A stretch of DNA of 5,416 bases, taken from NCBI GenBank assembly GCA_013002625.1, contig JABDJE010000329.1, positions 1 through 5,416 on the forward strand, written 5' to 3'. This DNA is from Saprospiraceae bacterium. Lineage in GTDB: Bacteria; Bacteroidota; Bacteroidia; Chitinophagales; Saprospiraceae. The position numbers were made by a program, and so were the translations under genes. Below, in pieces: positions 1-5,017 of this stretch. Position 1 is the first letter of the stretch; each line of letters starts with the position of its first letter. Under the pieces are notes generated by a model. It worked only from the letters and a program-made list of their open reading frames with translations. It was not told where the DNA came from and ran no database searches.

Positions 1-359
1 TCGAAGTATCCTTTATTTCTGGCATTTCTGAATAATACATATACATCTGCTGATGGAACACGCACCTCTACATCAGAACCACCGCCTTGAGAGGTATTTT
101 GAAACTTACCTTTCAAAGAACCAAACATAGCGTCGATAGATATTCCAGAGTAGTTCCAGTTGATACCTAATTTACCACCAAACTTTGTGCTTGAAGTAAT
201 TGTATAATCCCAGTTAGGATCATCACCGATACCACCGTTATAGAGCATTGACATACCATATTGAACCTTCAATCCAGTATCCAGCCAAAACTCCATTTTC
301 TGTGCGCCCAACTGTAATGTGGTTGCTGCTAAAAAGAATAGTAAGAGTAATCTTTTCAT
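1..359 (-). CDS. Outer-membrane beta-barrel-like protein, N-terminal part (cut by window edge)
   Basis: An open frame reads leftward from an ATG at 359-357 with no stop before base 1, giving 119 complete codons; the C-terminus lies outside the window. The protein begins MKRLLLLFFLAATTLQLGAQ, a clear Sec signal peptide with a positive n-region, a leucine-rich core and a likely cleavage site after Gly-Ala, as is common in Bacteroidota exported proteins. The mature part alternates polar and hydrophobic residues in short stretches rich in Gly, Tyr, Trp and Phe (for example GKLGINWNYSGISIDAMFG), which looks like transmembrane beta-strands. A segment near residues 102-119 (VPSADVYVLFRNARNKGYF) resembles a strand-turn-strand of small barrel porin-like proteins. 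The gene lies 39 bp downstream of the rhodanese gene on the same strand and may be read with it. The family call comes from composition and pattern; no specific substrate can be named. Confidence 0.72.
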   Translation of the reverse strand, partial: MKRLLLLFFLAATTLQLGAQKMEFWLDTGLKVQYGMSMLYNGGIGDDPNWDYTITSSTKFGGKLGINWNYSGISIDAMFGSLKGKFQNTSQGGGSDVEVRVPSADVYVLFRNARNKGYF

Positions 360-374
360 TATTTCAAATTTTAT

Positions 375-392
375 GAAATCCAGTTGGATTTC
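375..392. repeat. Perfect inverted repeat (8-bp arms, 2-bp centre) between two minus-strand genes
   Basis: GAAATCCA-GT-TGGATTTC has arms that are exact reverse complements. It lies 6 bp past the rhodanese stop codon and 15 bp before the beta-barrel gene start, both on the minus strand. As RNA it would form a 7-bp stem with a 4-nt loop. It is followed on the minus strand by ATAAAATTT, which lacks a clean U-run, so it would be a poor intrinsic terminator. It could be a weak attenuator, an mRNA-processing or stability hairpin, or a dimeric regulator's operator. The function is inference. Confidence 0.5.
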
Positions 393-398
393 GAATGA

Positions 399-884
399 TT
401 AATTAGTTGCATATTTTTTTGACCAGCCATCCATGCCGTCTTTCATATCATACACTCGACTGAATTGTAAATCAGTGGCCATCTTCATTGCCCTTGTAGA
501 TCTTCCGCCGGATTTACAGTAAAACACTATAGGTGTTCGGCCATCAAGACGTTGAAAATTATTCTTGAATTCTACATCGCGCATATTCAATTCTTTCGCG
601 CCAGGAACCTTTCCCGTCTCGGCAATTTCTTCTGGTGTCCTTAAATCTATAAATTGGAAATTACCAGAGTCCAACATAGCTTTGGCTTGTTCCAAAGTAA
701 TGGTACCCGAAGACAGGTTTGTATTAATCTCTGATTTTCCAGTGGCCTTCTGCTTGCTTTTATCTTTGTTCTCAACTTGCGATGTGTCAGGTTCAGAAGC
801 TTCGGATGAAGTAGATGGATTTGTGCAGTTTATTAAAACCACACTACAAAACATTAAAATTAAAATACGAGCTATCACAATCAA
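399..884 (-). CDS. Rhodanese-domain lipoprotein (non-ATG start)
   Basis: The 161-residue protein has a lipoprotein signal peptide ending VVLINC (lipidated Cys20), a Ser/Thr/Lys-rich linker (about residues 21-60) that would hold the domain off the membrane, and one rhodanese domain (about 62-157). Seen in the domain are the IDLRTPEE motif near residues 79-86, VPGA at 93-96 and the active loop CKSGGRS with catalytic Cys123. Single-domain rhodaneses carry sulfane sulfur as a persulfide on this cysteine; the donor and acceptor here are unknown. The predicted site is the periplasmic face of a membrane.
The start is unusual. There is no ATG before codon 11, and starting there would leave only nine residues before the lipobox Cys with no basic n-region. 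The frame is closed by TAA at 893-891, leaving TTG at 884-882 (used here) or GTG at 878-876 (giving MIARILIL). The family is certain; the exact start is not. Confidence 0.88.
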   Translation of the reverse strand: MIVIARILILMFCSVVLINCTNPSTSSEASEPDTSQVENKDKSKQKATGKSEINTNLSSGTITLEQAKAMLDSGNFQFIDLRTPEEIAETGKVPGAKELNMRDVEFKNNFQRLDGRTPIVFYCKSGGRSTRAMKMATDLQFSRVYDMKDGMDGWSKKYATN

Positions 885-1238
885 TAAATTTTAAGTACAA
901 TTATAAGGCTTTCTTCCTACAGATTTAAAATATGTAAATACTCTATTCTTCAAAATTCCAAGATGTTCCTGACATAAATGAGATACTTGAATATCTAATT
1001 AAGCTGTTTTTGGACAAGTATTTTACAAAACAACATAAATACTACAATAAAAAGCACATATACATTAAAAATAACTCTAATATGATTTGTTTTGAAATGT
1101 AAAGTGTTATAATTTTATGGTGAATTGTAGAAGTAGAAAGGTAGAAGTGCAAATTAAATGTTAAAACTTGCTTTTATCGCCAACCTTTTACCCACTTTTT
1201 ACGTCTATATAATAAAGCAAATTATAATTCTATAACCC
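885..1238. other. AT-rich intergenic stretch without a recognised gene
   Basis: These 354 bp separate the rhodanese gene (reading left) from the possible small gene at 1239 (reading right), so they should hold both promoters. I looked for ORFs on both strands and found only fragments of about 15 codons or fewer with no family features, for example plus-strand 1117-1164. Visible structure is limited to GTAGAAGT repeated at 1128-1135 and 1141-1148, and TGTTTT / AAAACA arms near 1014-1032 that could pair weakly. I saw no exact TAnnTTTG element well placed for either gene. An unannotated small RNA or a decayed gene cannot be excluded. Confidence 0.6.
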
Positions 1239-1352
1239 ATGATTAGATTTTTCAAATTCTTAGTAAATCTTTTCAGAAAATCTCCAAAGAAGTTTTCGAA
1301 CAAATTCCTAAAGAGATATAATGAGGAGTACGAAGGCTGGTTAGGCGTATAA
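1239..1352 (+). CDS. Possible small basic protein, 37 residues, function unknown
   Basis: An ATG at 1239 opens a 37-codon frame ending in TAA at 1350. The product starts MIRFFKFLVNLFRKSPKKF and ends KRYNEEYEGWLGV. The first 12 residues are hydrophobic and aromatic with basic residues between them, a possible amphipathic helix. The middle is strongly basic (RKSPKKF, NKFLKR) and the tail is acidic-aromatic (NEEYEGW). No secretion signal, cysteine or zinc motif is present. Support for a real gene is its position: it stands alone in an otherwise empty stretch and is followed 47 bp later by a strong hairpin with a T-run in its own orientation. Against it are its short length and the lack of a clear promoter or ribosome binding site. 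I do not recognise the family. A non-coding RNA ending at the same hairpin is the main alternative. Confidence 0.4.
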   Translation: MIRFFKFLVNLFRKSPKKFSNKFLKRYNEEYEGWLGV

Positions 1353-1399
1353 GTCTGGGCCAGTATTTACCGAATAGTCTTTCCCAAAAGAGAAATAAG

Positions 1400-1430
1400 A
1401 AATCCTGCCTAGATAGGCGGGATTTTTTTA
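1400..1430. terminator. Strong intrinsic terminator, probably bidirectional
   Basis: AAATCCTGCCTA (1400-1411) pairs with TAGGCGGGATTT (1414-1425). All 12 positions are complementary apart from one that forms a G-T wobble; the tight 2-nt centre would open to a 4-6 nt loop. On the plus strand seven T residues (1423-1429) complete a textbook rho-independent terminator and run into the ferredoxin stop codon. On the minus strand the same stem is followed by the T-rich TTTCTTATTTCT, so it can also end the pssA-ferredoxin transcript. The clear plus-strand T-run implies that something to the left is transcribed rightward, which supports the small gene at 1239 or an RNA in its place. Confidence 0.85.
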
Positions 1431-1775
1431 TTTATGTAATTTACTTTGTCTCTCCAATAAGGCCTCGACTGTCTCTTCTCGATCTTCATCAGGCACACAA
1501 CAATCCACGGGACAAACTGCAGCACATTGAGGTTCTTCATGAAAGCCTTGACATTCTGTGCATTTATCTGGTACGATATAATATATATCATCATCAATAG
1601 GTTGCTGTTCTGCATTTGCATCCACAGATGATCCATCTTCAAGGGTGAAACTTCCTTTCACTGTTGTACCATCAGAAATTGTCCATTCAATTCCACCTTC
1701 ATAAATCGCATTGTTGGGACACTCTGGCTCACACGCCCCACAATTAATACACTCATCCGTAATTCTTATAGCCAT
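1428..1775 (-). CDS. 2[4Fe-4S] ferredoxin of the AlvFd/YfhL type with an acidic insert
   Basis: The 115-residue soluble, acidic protein would be a low-potential cytoplasmic electron carrier. Cluster motif one is CINCGACEPECP (Cys9, 12, 15, 19). Cluster motif two starts at Cys72 and has Cys72-x2-Cys75-x8-Cys84-x3-Cys88-Pro. The eight-residue spacing in motif two is the mark of the Allochromatium/YfhL class, as opposed to clostridial ferredoxins, which have x2 there. Extra cysteines at 92 and 93 follow, as expected because the chains of the two clusters cross over. Between the clusters, residues about 28-66 form an unusually long, acidic Gly/Ser/Asp segment (for example TLEDGSSVDA). The C-terminus (about 97-115) is a charged helix. 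The ATG at 1775 is 3 bp after the pssA stop, so the two genes almost certainly share a transcript. The redox partner cannot be told from the sequence. Confidence 0.93.
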   Translation of the reverse strand: MAIRITDECINCGACEPECPNNAIYEGGIEWTISDGTTVKGSFTLEDGSSVDANAEQQPIDDDIYYIVPDKCTECQGFHEEPQCAAVCPVDCCVPDEDREETVEALLERQSKLHK

Positions 1776-1778
1776 ATT

Positions 1779-2456
1779 CTATTTATCTATTTTATAACTG
1801 TAAATAACCGAAAGCAATACGTATATTATAACTCCAACAGGCATTGCCAGTTTATAGTTTAATAAAATTAAAATACAAAACGTGATCAAACTAAATAAGA
1901 TCAACAAATTATAACTGACGCTCCTTCCAATTTGCTTAAATGAAAACATTTTAAGCTTGCTCAAGTTCAGTATCATCAACAATATCGGTATTAAAATATA
2001 TGTGCTTGGTGAATCAATTAAAGATTGAGTAATCGCACTGTCATATTTCACACCTATAAACAATCCAATCAGGAAGAAAGTGGATGCCGGTGTCGGTAAG
2101 CCTGTAAAATACTTTGTGTCAGGCCTTATATTAAATATAGCCAGACGTAAAGCAGATGCCACAAGTATAAAAAACGCCGGTATTGTCATCGACCAGTGAT
2201 CAATCGGACTGATCAATATATATAAATATGCAGGCGCCACACCAAAGGACACCAAATCCGCCAATGAGTCCAATTCCTTTCCCAACTTGCTTTGAACCTT
2301 CAACCATCGCGCAATTAGACCGTCGATAACATCGAAAAACATTCCTGCCAACAAAAGGATAGAACTTATATGTAAATCCGCTGCCAATATGGCCGCAAAT
2401 CCACAACACAAATTCATCAATGTGAAAAAAGAAGGAATTTTTGTTCGAATATTCAC
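1779..2456 (-). CDS. pssA: CDP-diacylglycerol--serine O-phosphatidyltransferase (GTG start)
   Basis: This integral inner-membrane enzyme joins CDP-diacylglycerol and L-serine to make phosphatidylserine and CMP, the first committed step to phosphatidylethanolamine. The CDP-alcohol phosphotransferase signature is complete: Asp42, Asp45-Gly46, Ala49-Arg50, Gly59, Asp63 and Asp67, the four aspartates that hold the metal ions and the CDP group. SFGVAPA follows at 70-76, as in PssA proteins. At 225 residues with about seven or eight hydrophobic segments, length and topology fit type II PssA. The start is GTG at 2456-2454. It places the conserved opening IPSFFTLMNLCCG at residue 7, as in relatives, whereas the next in-frame Met (residue 14) would cut that helix. 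The upstream frame is open back to TAG at 2507-2505 but offers no better start. The ferredoxin gene follows 3 bp downstream. Phosphatidylglycerol-phosphate synthase is the main alternative but fits the motif context less well. Confidence 0.93.
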   Translation of the reverse strand: MNIRTKIPSFFTLMNLCCGFAAILAADLHISSILLLAGMFFDVIDGLIARWLKVQSKLGKELDSLADLVSFGVAPAYLYILISPIDHWSMTIPAFFILVASALRLAIFNIRPDTKYFTGLPTPASTFFLIGLFIGVKYDSAITQSLIDSPSTYILIPILLMILNLSKLKMFSFKQIGRSVSYNLLILFSLITFCILILLNYKLAMPVGVIIYVLLSVIYSYKIDK

Positions 2457-2610
2457 TGAATTAAACGATACTTTTTGTGTTAAATTAGGTCTAAATATTA
2501 CAAGCTACATCAAATTATCTAATCAAATAACGATATATAAATGATTAGGTATATTAAAATTGTACCATTTTTAAAGCAGGCGCAAATTTAAAACTATAAT
2601 AAAGTAAGAC
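2457..2610. promoter_or_regulatory. Divergent intergenic region between pssA and the M48 protease gene
   Basis: These 154 AT-rich bp lie between two start codons pointing away from each other, so both promoters must be here or overlap the gene ends. On the minus strand TAAATTTG (2590-2583) matches the Bacteroidota -7 consensus TAnnTTTG, but no TTG lies at the -33 distance, and it would leave a leader of about 120 nt for pssA. No convincing -7/-33 pair is seen for the protease. The assignment rests on gene arrangement; exact promoters are not resolved. Confidence 0.5.
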
Positions 2611-4098
2611 ATGAAAATTCGTCCTTTTTTAATTTATATAAGTTCTCTATCAATCATAATAACACTCATCATTTCCTGTGCTGTTAATCCAGTAACGGGG
2701 AAAAAGGAGTTTATGCTTATGTCTGAAAGCCAGGAAAAAGCAATAGGAGCGCAGTCAGACCCCGGCATTGTTCAGGCTTATGGACTCTATGAAGATGATC
2801 AAATGCAGGCATTCATAAATGAAAAAGGACAGGAAATGGTTAAGTTCTCGCACAGGCCTGATCTTGAGTTTAATTTTAAATTATTGGACAGCCCGGTTGT
2901 TAACGCCTTTGCTGTGCCCGGCGGATACGTTTACTTCACTAGAGGAATAATGGCCCACTTTAACAACGAAGCGGAATTTGCTGGCGTACTTGGTCACGAA
3001 ATTGGTCATGTTACAGCGCGGCATTCAGCCAAGCAGTATAGCAACCAGATGTTGGCACAGGTAGGATTAATGGTAGGCGTTGTCGCCAATGAAAAGTTCA
3101 GAGAGTTTGCCTACGATATCAGTCAAGGTGTTGGGCTTCTGTTTTTAAAGTTCGGCAGAGATCATGAAAGCCAGTCTGATGAATTAGGCGTGCAGTACTC
3201 AACTGCGGCAGGCTATGATGCACATGAAATGGCAGATTTCTTTCAGACCTTGAACAGGCTCCAACAAAAAGCAGGTGTAACGATTCCTGATTTCTTATCC
3301 ACACACCCTAATCCTGTCAACAGATACAATAAGGTTCATCGACATGCCGATAAGGCCCAAGCCAATATGGATAAATCTAAATTGAAAATAAACAGAGATA
3401 GCTACCTGGCAATGATCGATGGGATGATTTATGGTGATGATCCCAAGCAAGGTTATGTAGATAACAATGTCTTTTACCATCCAGAATTAAAATTTGAATT
3501 TCCTTTTCCACAAGAATGGATTTTACAAAATACGCCAAGCCAGGTTCAAATCATTTCTCCAGACAACAATGCATTAATGATCTTTACATTTGCACAGGGG
3601 AATACCCTTGAGGCCGCAGCCCAAGCCGCAACAGAACAATTTAACCTTACCGTATTAGAATCTCAAAGAACCAATGTTAATGGCATGCCTGCCTATGCAA
3701 TGGTGTCAGAGCAAAAGCCGGATCCTCAGGCAAATGGGCCAGGTCAACAACAAGAGCCTATTAGATTGATGAGCTATTTTATTCAGTATGATCAATTGAT
3801 CTATGTTTTCCATGGCATCTCATTGAAATCTGAATTCAATGGCTATACTCAGAATTTCAAACAGACAATGACAAGCTTTAAAAAGCTAACGGATCCACGA
3901 CGTATTAATGTGCAACCTACACGACTCGTTATCAAAACAACAAATCAAAGTGGTCCTTTAAATACGATCCTCCAAAGACTCGGTGCGGAATACAACGATC
4001 TTGAAGAGCTCTCAATTATCAATGGCATGACACTCGAAGAGACGGTGCAGTCCGGATCAAAGTTGAAATTATTTTCCCAGTCTTATAATAAGGGTTAG
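2611..4098 (+). CDS. BepA-like M48 zinc metalloprotease, lipoprotein, with C-terminal LysM-like domain
   Basis: The 495-residue exported protease begins with a lipoprotein signal (hydrophobic to residue 22, lipobox IISC, Cys23), followed by AVNPVTGKKEF, a stretch typical of this family. The M48 domain spans about residues 35-250. The zinc site is HEIGH (His129, Glu130, His133) with Glu186 as third ligand in ESQSDELG, where Asp190 completes the ExxxD pattern. STHPNPVNR supplies His232, equivalent to the histidine that caps the zinc in E. coli BepA and holds it inactive. Residues about 285-425 form a second domain with a Gln/Pro-rich loop (368-383), and about 434-490 (LNTILQRLG...LSIINGM...GSKLKLF) look like a LysM-type fold. 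E. coli BepA helps mature or degrade stalled outer-membrane beta-barrel proteins, and a similar envelope quality-control role is likely. This protein lacks an obvious TPR region, so it is not a full BepA orthologue. It stands alone, divergent from pssA and converging on ytxJ. Confidence 0.93.
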   Translation: MKIRPFLIYISSLSIIITLIISCAVNPVTGKKEFMLMSESQEKAIGAQSDPGIVQAYGLYEDDQMQAFINEKGQEMVKFSHRPDLEFNFKLLDSPVVNAFAVPGGYVYFTRGIMAHFNNEAEFAGVLGHEIGHVTARHSAKQYSNQMLAQVGLMVGVVANEKFREFAYDISQGVGLLFLKFGRDHESQSDELGVQYSTAAGYDAHEMADFFQTLNRLQQKAGVTIPDFLSTHPNPVNRYNKVHRHADKAQANMDKSKLKINRDSYLAMIDGMIYGDDPKQGYVDNNVFYHPELKFEFPFPQEWILQNTPSQVQIISPDNNALMIFTFAQGNTLEAAAQAATEQFNLTVLESQRTNVNGMPAYAMVSEQKPDPQANGPGQQQEPIRLMSYFIQYDQLIYVFHGISLKSEFNGYTQNFKQTMTSFKKLTDPRRINVQPTRLVIKTTNQSGPLNTILQRLGAEYNDLEELSIINGMTLEETVQSGSKLKLFSQSYNKG

Positions 4099-4107
4099 TA
4101 GCAAGGA

Positions 4108-4461
4108 TTAGTTAACCACAACAGCATGCATTTGTGATTCTATCTTCTCAGCATCAATGCCATTATGAGATGCATTGTATATCGCATTGCCTTTATACAG
4201 TACTATTACCTGAGGTGATTCATGCTGAACATTAAACTGTTCAGAGACTGCATTTGATACAGTTCTATTTTTAATGAGATCAAGGTAGTAAAACTGACTG
4301 GTGTCTTTAAAGTTTTGGGTAATATGTTTTTCAAACCTGCGCTTTACCATTGAACTGATACCACACCTTGTGCTGTGCTTAAAAATGAGGATAGGCCTTT
4401 GATTAGATTGTAATTTCAAATCCTCAATTTGTGTGATAGTATTTAGTTCGTTCCAATTCAT
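4108..4461 (-). CDS. ytxJ: Monothiol bacilliredoxin, YtxJ/BrxC family
   Basis: This 117-residue cytoplasmic thioredoxin-fold protein matches the YtxJ (DUF2847) family throughout: IFKHSTRCGISSM at 27-38 with the single active cysteine Cys33, the YYLDLIKNR strand-helix near 58-66, FNVQHESPQV at 76-85 with the cis-proline Pro83, and SHNGI at 98-102. In Firmicutes the family (BrxC) removes bacillithiol from S-bacillithiolated proteins; there the active motif is TCPIS, here RCGIS, with no resolving cysteine two residues on. That points to monothiol chemistry with a low-molecular-weight thiol, probably bacillithiol, whose synthesis genes are known in many Bacteroidota but are not in this window. 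The ATG at 4461-4459 puts the first strand in the normal place. The gene ends 9 bp from the stop of the convergent M48 gene, with no clear hairpin between them. Confidence 0.9.
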   Translation of the reverse strand: MNWNELNTITQIEDLKLQSNQRPILIFKHSTRCGISSMVKRRFEKHITQNFKDTSQFYYLDLIKNRTVSNAVSEQFNVQHESPQVIVLYKGNAIYNASHNGIDAEKIESQMHAVVVN

Positions 4462-4486
4462 ATTAAACAGTTATACCCATAAACGA

Positions 4487-4504
4487 AACTAACTGCAATT
4501 AGTT
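4487..4504. repeat. Near-perfect 18-bp palindrome upstream of ytxJ
   Basis: AACTAACTGCAATTAGTT is self-complementary except for one C-A mismatch pair around the TGCA centre. It lies 25 bp upstream of the ytxJ start and just beyond the DUF2853 terminator. This is where a dimeric repressor or activator of ytxJ would bind, but in AT-rich DNA an imperfect palindrome of this size can arise by chance. No known regulator consensus is recognised. Confidence 0.35.
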
Positions 4505-4507
4505 CAT

Positions 4508-4540
4508 AAAAAAAACCGCAACTGATGAGCCACGGTTTTC
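4508..4540 (-). terminator. Intrinsic terminator of the DUF2853 gene
   Basis: On the minus strand AAAACCG (4539-4533) pairs with CGGTTTT (4518-4512) across a 14-nt loop, and the T-run continues to eight T residues (complement of the A-run 4508-4515). It starts 24 bp after the DUF2853 stop codon at 4564 and precedes ytxJ, so it should insulate the two genes. The CCG/CGG core with A/T flanks and a strong U-run is convincing although the loop is large. On the plus strand the following TTTTCTTTGTTT is also T-rich, but no rightward gene needs it. Confidence 0.75.
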
Positions 4541-4563
4541 TTTGTTTATGAATCTGAGTTTAA

Positions 4564-4902
4564 TTATTTATAAACTCCAGACTTTCTAAATCTTTTTGTA
4601 AGTAAGTAGTAGAACATCGCTCTGTACTTGTTACGATTGGATCTACCAATTTGCTCAATTACATCAGCAATCCCCTCATCCAATTTAGGCGTGTCTTTTA
4701 ATCCTAATTTCTTAACCAAGAAATTCTTTTTAATTCTTTCCAACTCTGACTTATCAGAAGCCGCAACTTTTGAAGCGTCATTTTTGTAAAGAGACGGGCC
4801 TAAACCTTTTGCAACAGCTGCTAAAAGCTTAGCGTCATATTTAATGCCCATTTTTTTAAACTCCTTATCATAGGTGTCTAGACATTCTTGAAATTTGCTC
4901 AT
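4564..4902 (-). CDS. DUF2853 family protein, small helical cytoplasmic protein
   Basis: The 112-residue protein has no signal peptide or membrane segment and is rich in lysine and helix-forming residues. Recognisable family blocks are YDAKLLAAVAKGLGPSLY (residues about 22-39), SDKSELERIKKNFLVKKLGL (about 49-68) and SNRNKYRAMFYYLLTKRF (about 88-105), which I know from DUF2853 proteins of Bacteroidota and Proteobacteria. No biochemical function is established for the family that I can name. The high conservation and compact all-helical look suggest a structural or binding role, not catalysis. The ATG at 4902-4900 gives the usual MSKF opening. The gene is a single unit: its own terminator follows, and it is divergent from the gamma-glutamyltransferase gene, with a candidate promoter 32 bp upstream of the start codon. 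Confidence 0.87.
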   Translation of the reverse strand: MSKFQECLDTYDKEFKKMGIKYDAKLLAAVAKGLGPSLYKNDASKVAASDKSELERIKKNFLVKKLGLKDTPKLDEGIADVIEQIGRSNRNKYRAMFYYLLTKRFRKSGVYK

Positions 4903-4933
4903 ATGAGAATATTTAAATAATTATTTAATAGTG

Positions 4934-4941
4934 CAAAAATA
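4934..4941 (-). promoter_or_regulatory. Candidate Bacteroidota -7 element for the DUF2853 gene
   Basis: TATTTTTG on the minus strand matches the phylum's -7 consensus TAnnTTTG exactly and would give a leader of roughly 25 nt before the ATG at 4902. No TTG is found at the -33 spacing, only AT-rich sequence, so this is half a promoter and could be chance in such composition. Confidence 0.33.
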
Positions 4942-5017
4942 AAAGAATAATATTAAATATTTATCATATATGTAACTTAAGCGAAAATCTTTAACTTTTA
5001 CTTTTAAAATATATTCA

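Noticed and set aside
565..894. Plus-strand ORF of 109 codons
   Set aside because: It is entirely antisense to the rhodanese gene, whose catalytic and lipoprotein motifs are unmistakable; its own product shows no family features.
1128..1148. Direct repeat of GTAGAAGT
   Set aside because: Only two copies of 8 bp, 13 bp apart, without regular units; not a CRISPR or a defined repeat family.
1208..1213. TATAAT resembling an E. coli -10 box before the 37-codon ORF
   Set aside because: The primary sigma factor of Bacteroidota uses TAnnTTTG with TTG upstream; TATAAT is expected by chance in such AT-rich DNA, and no good -35 accompanies it.
1409..1642. Minus-strand ORF of 77 codons
   Set aside because: Overlaps the ferredoxin gene in another frame on the same strand and runs through the terminator hairpin; the ferredoxin frame has all eight cluster cysteines.
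2200..2409. Minus-strand ORF of 69 codons inside pssA
   Set aside because: An out-of-frame shadow of the CDP-alcohol phosphotransferase motif region.
2583..2590. TAAATTTG as a pssA promoter on the minus strand
   Set aside because: Exact -7 match, but there is no TTG at the -33 distance and it would give a leader of about 120 nt; too weak to annotate as a separate promoter.
3119..3480. Two minus-strand ORFs of 61 codons antisense to the M48 protease gene
   Set aside because: They lie opposite conserved protease sequence, have no motifs and no separate promoter or terminator.
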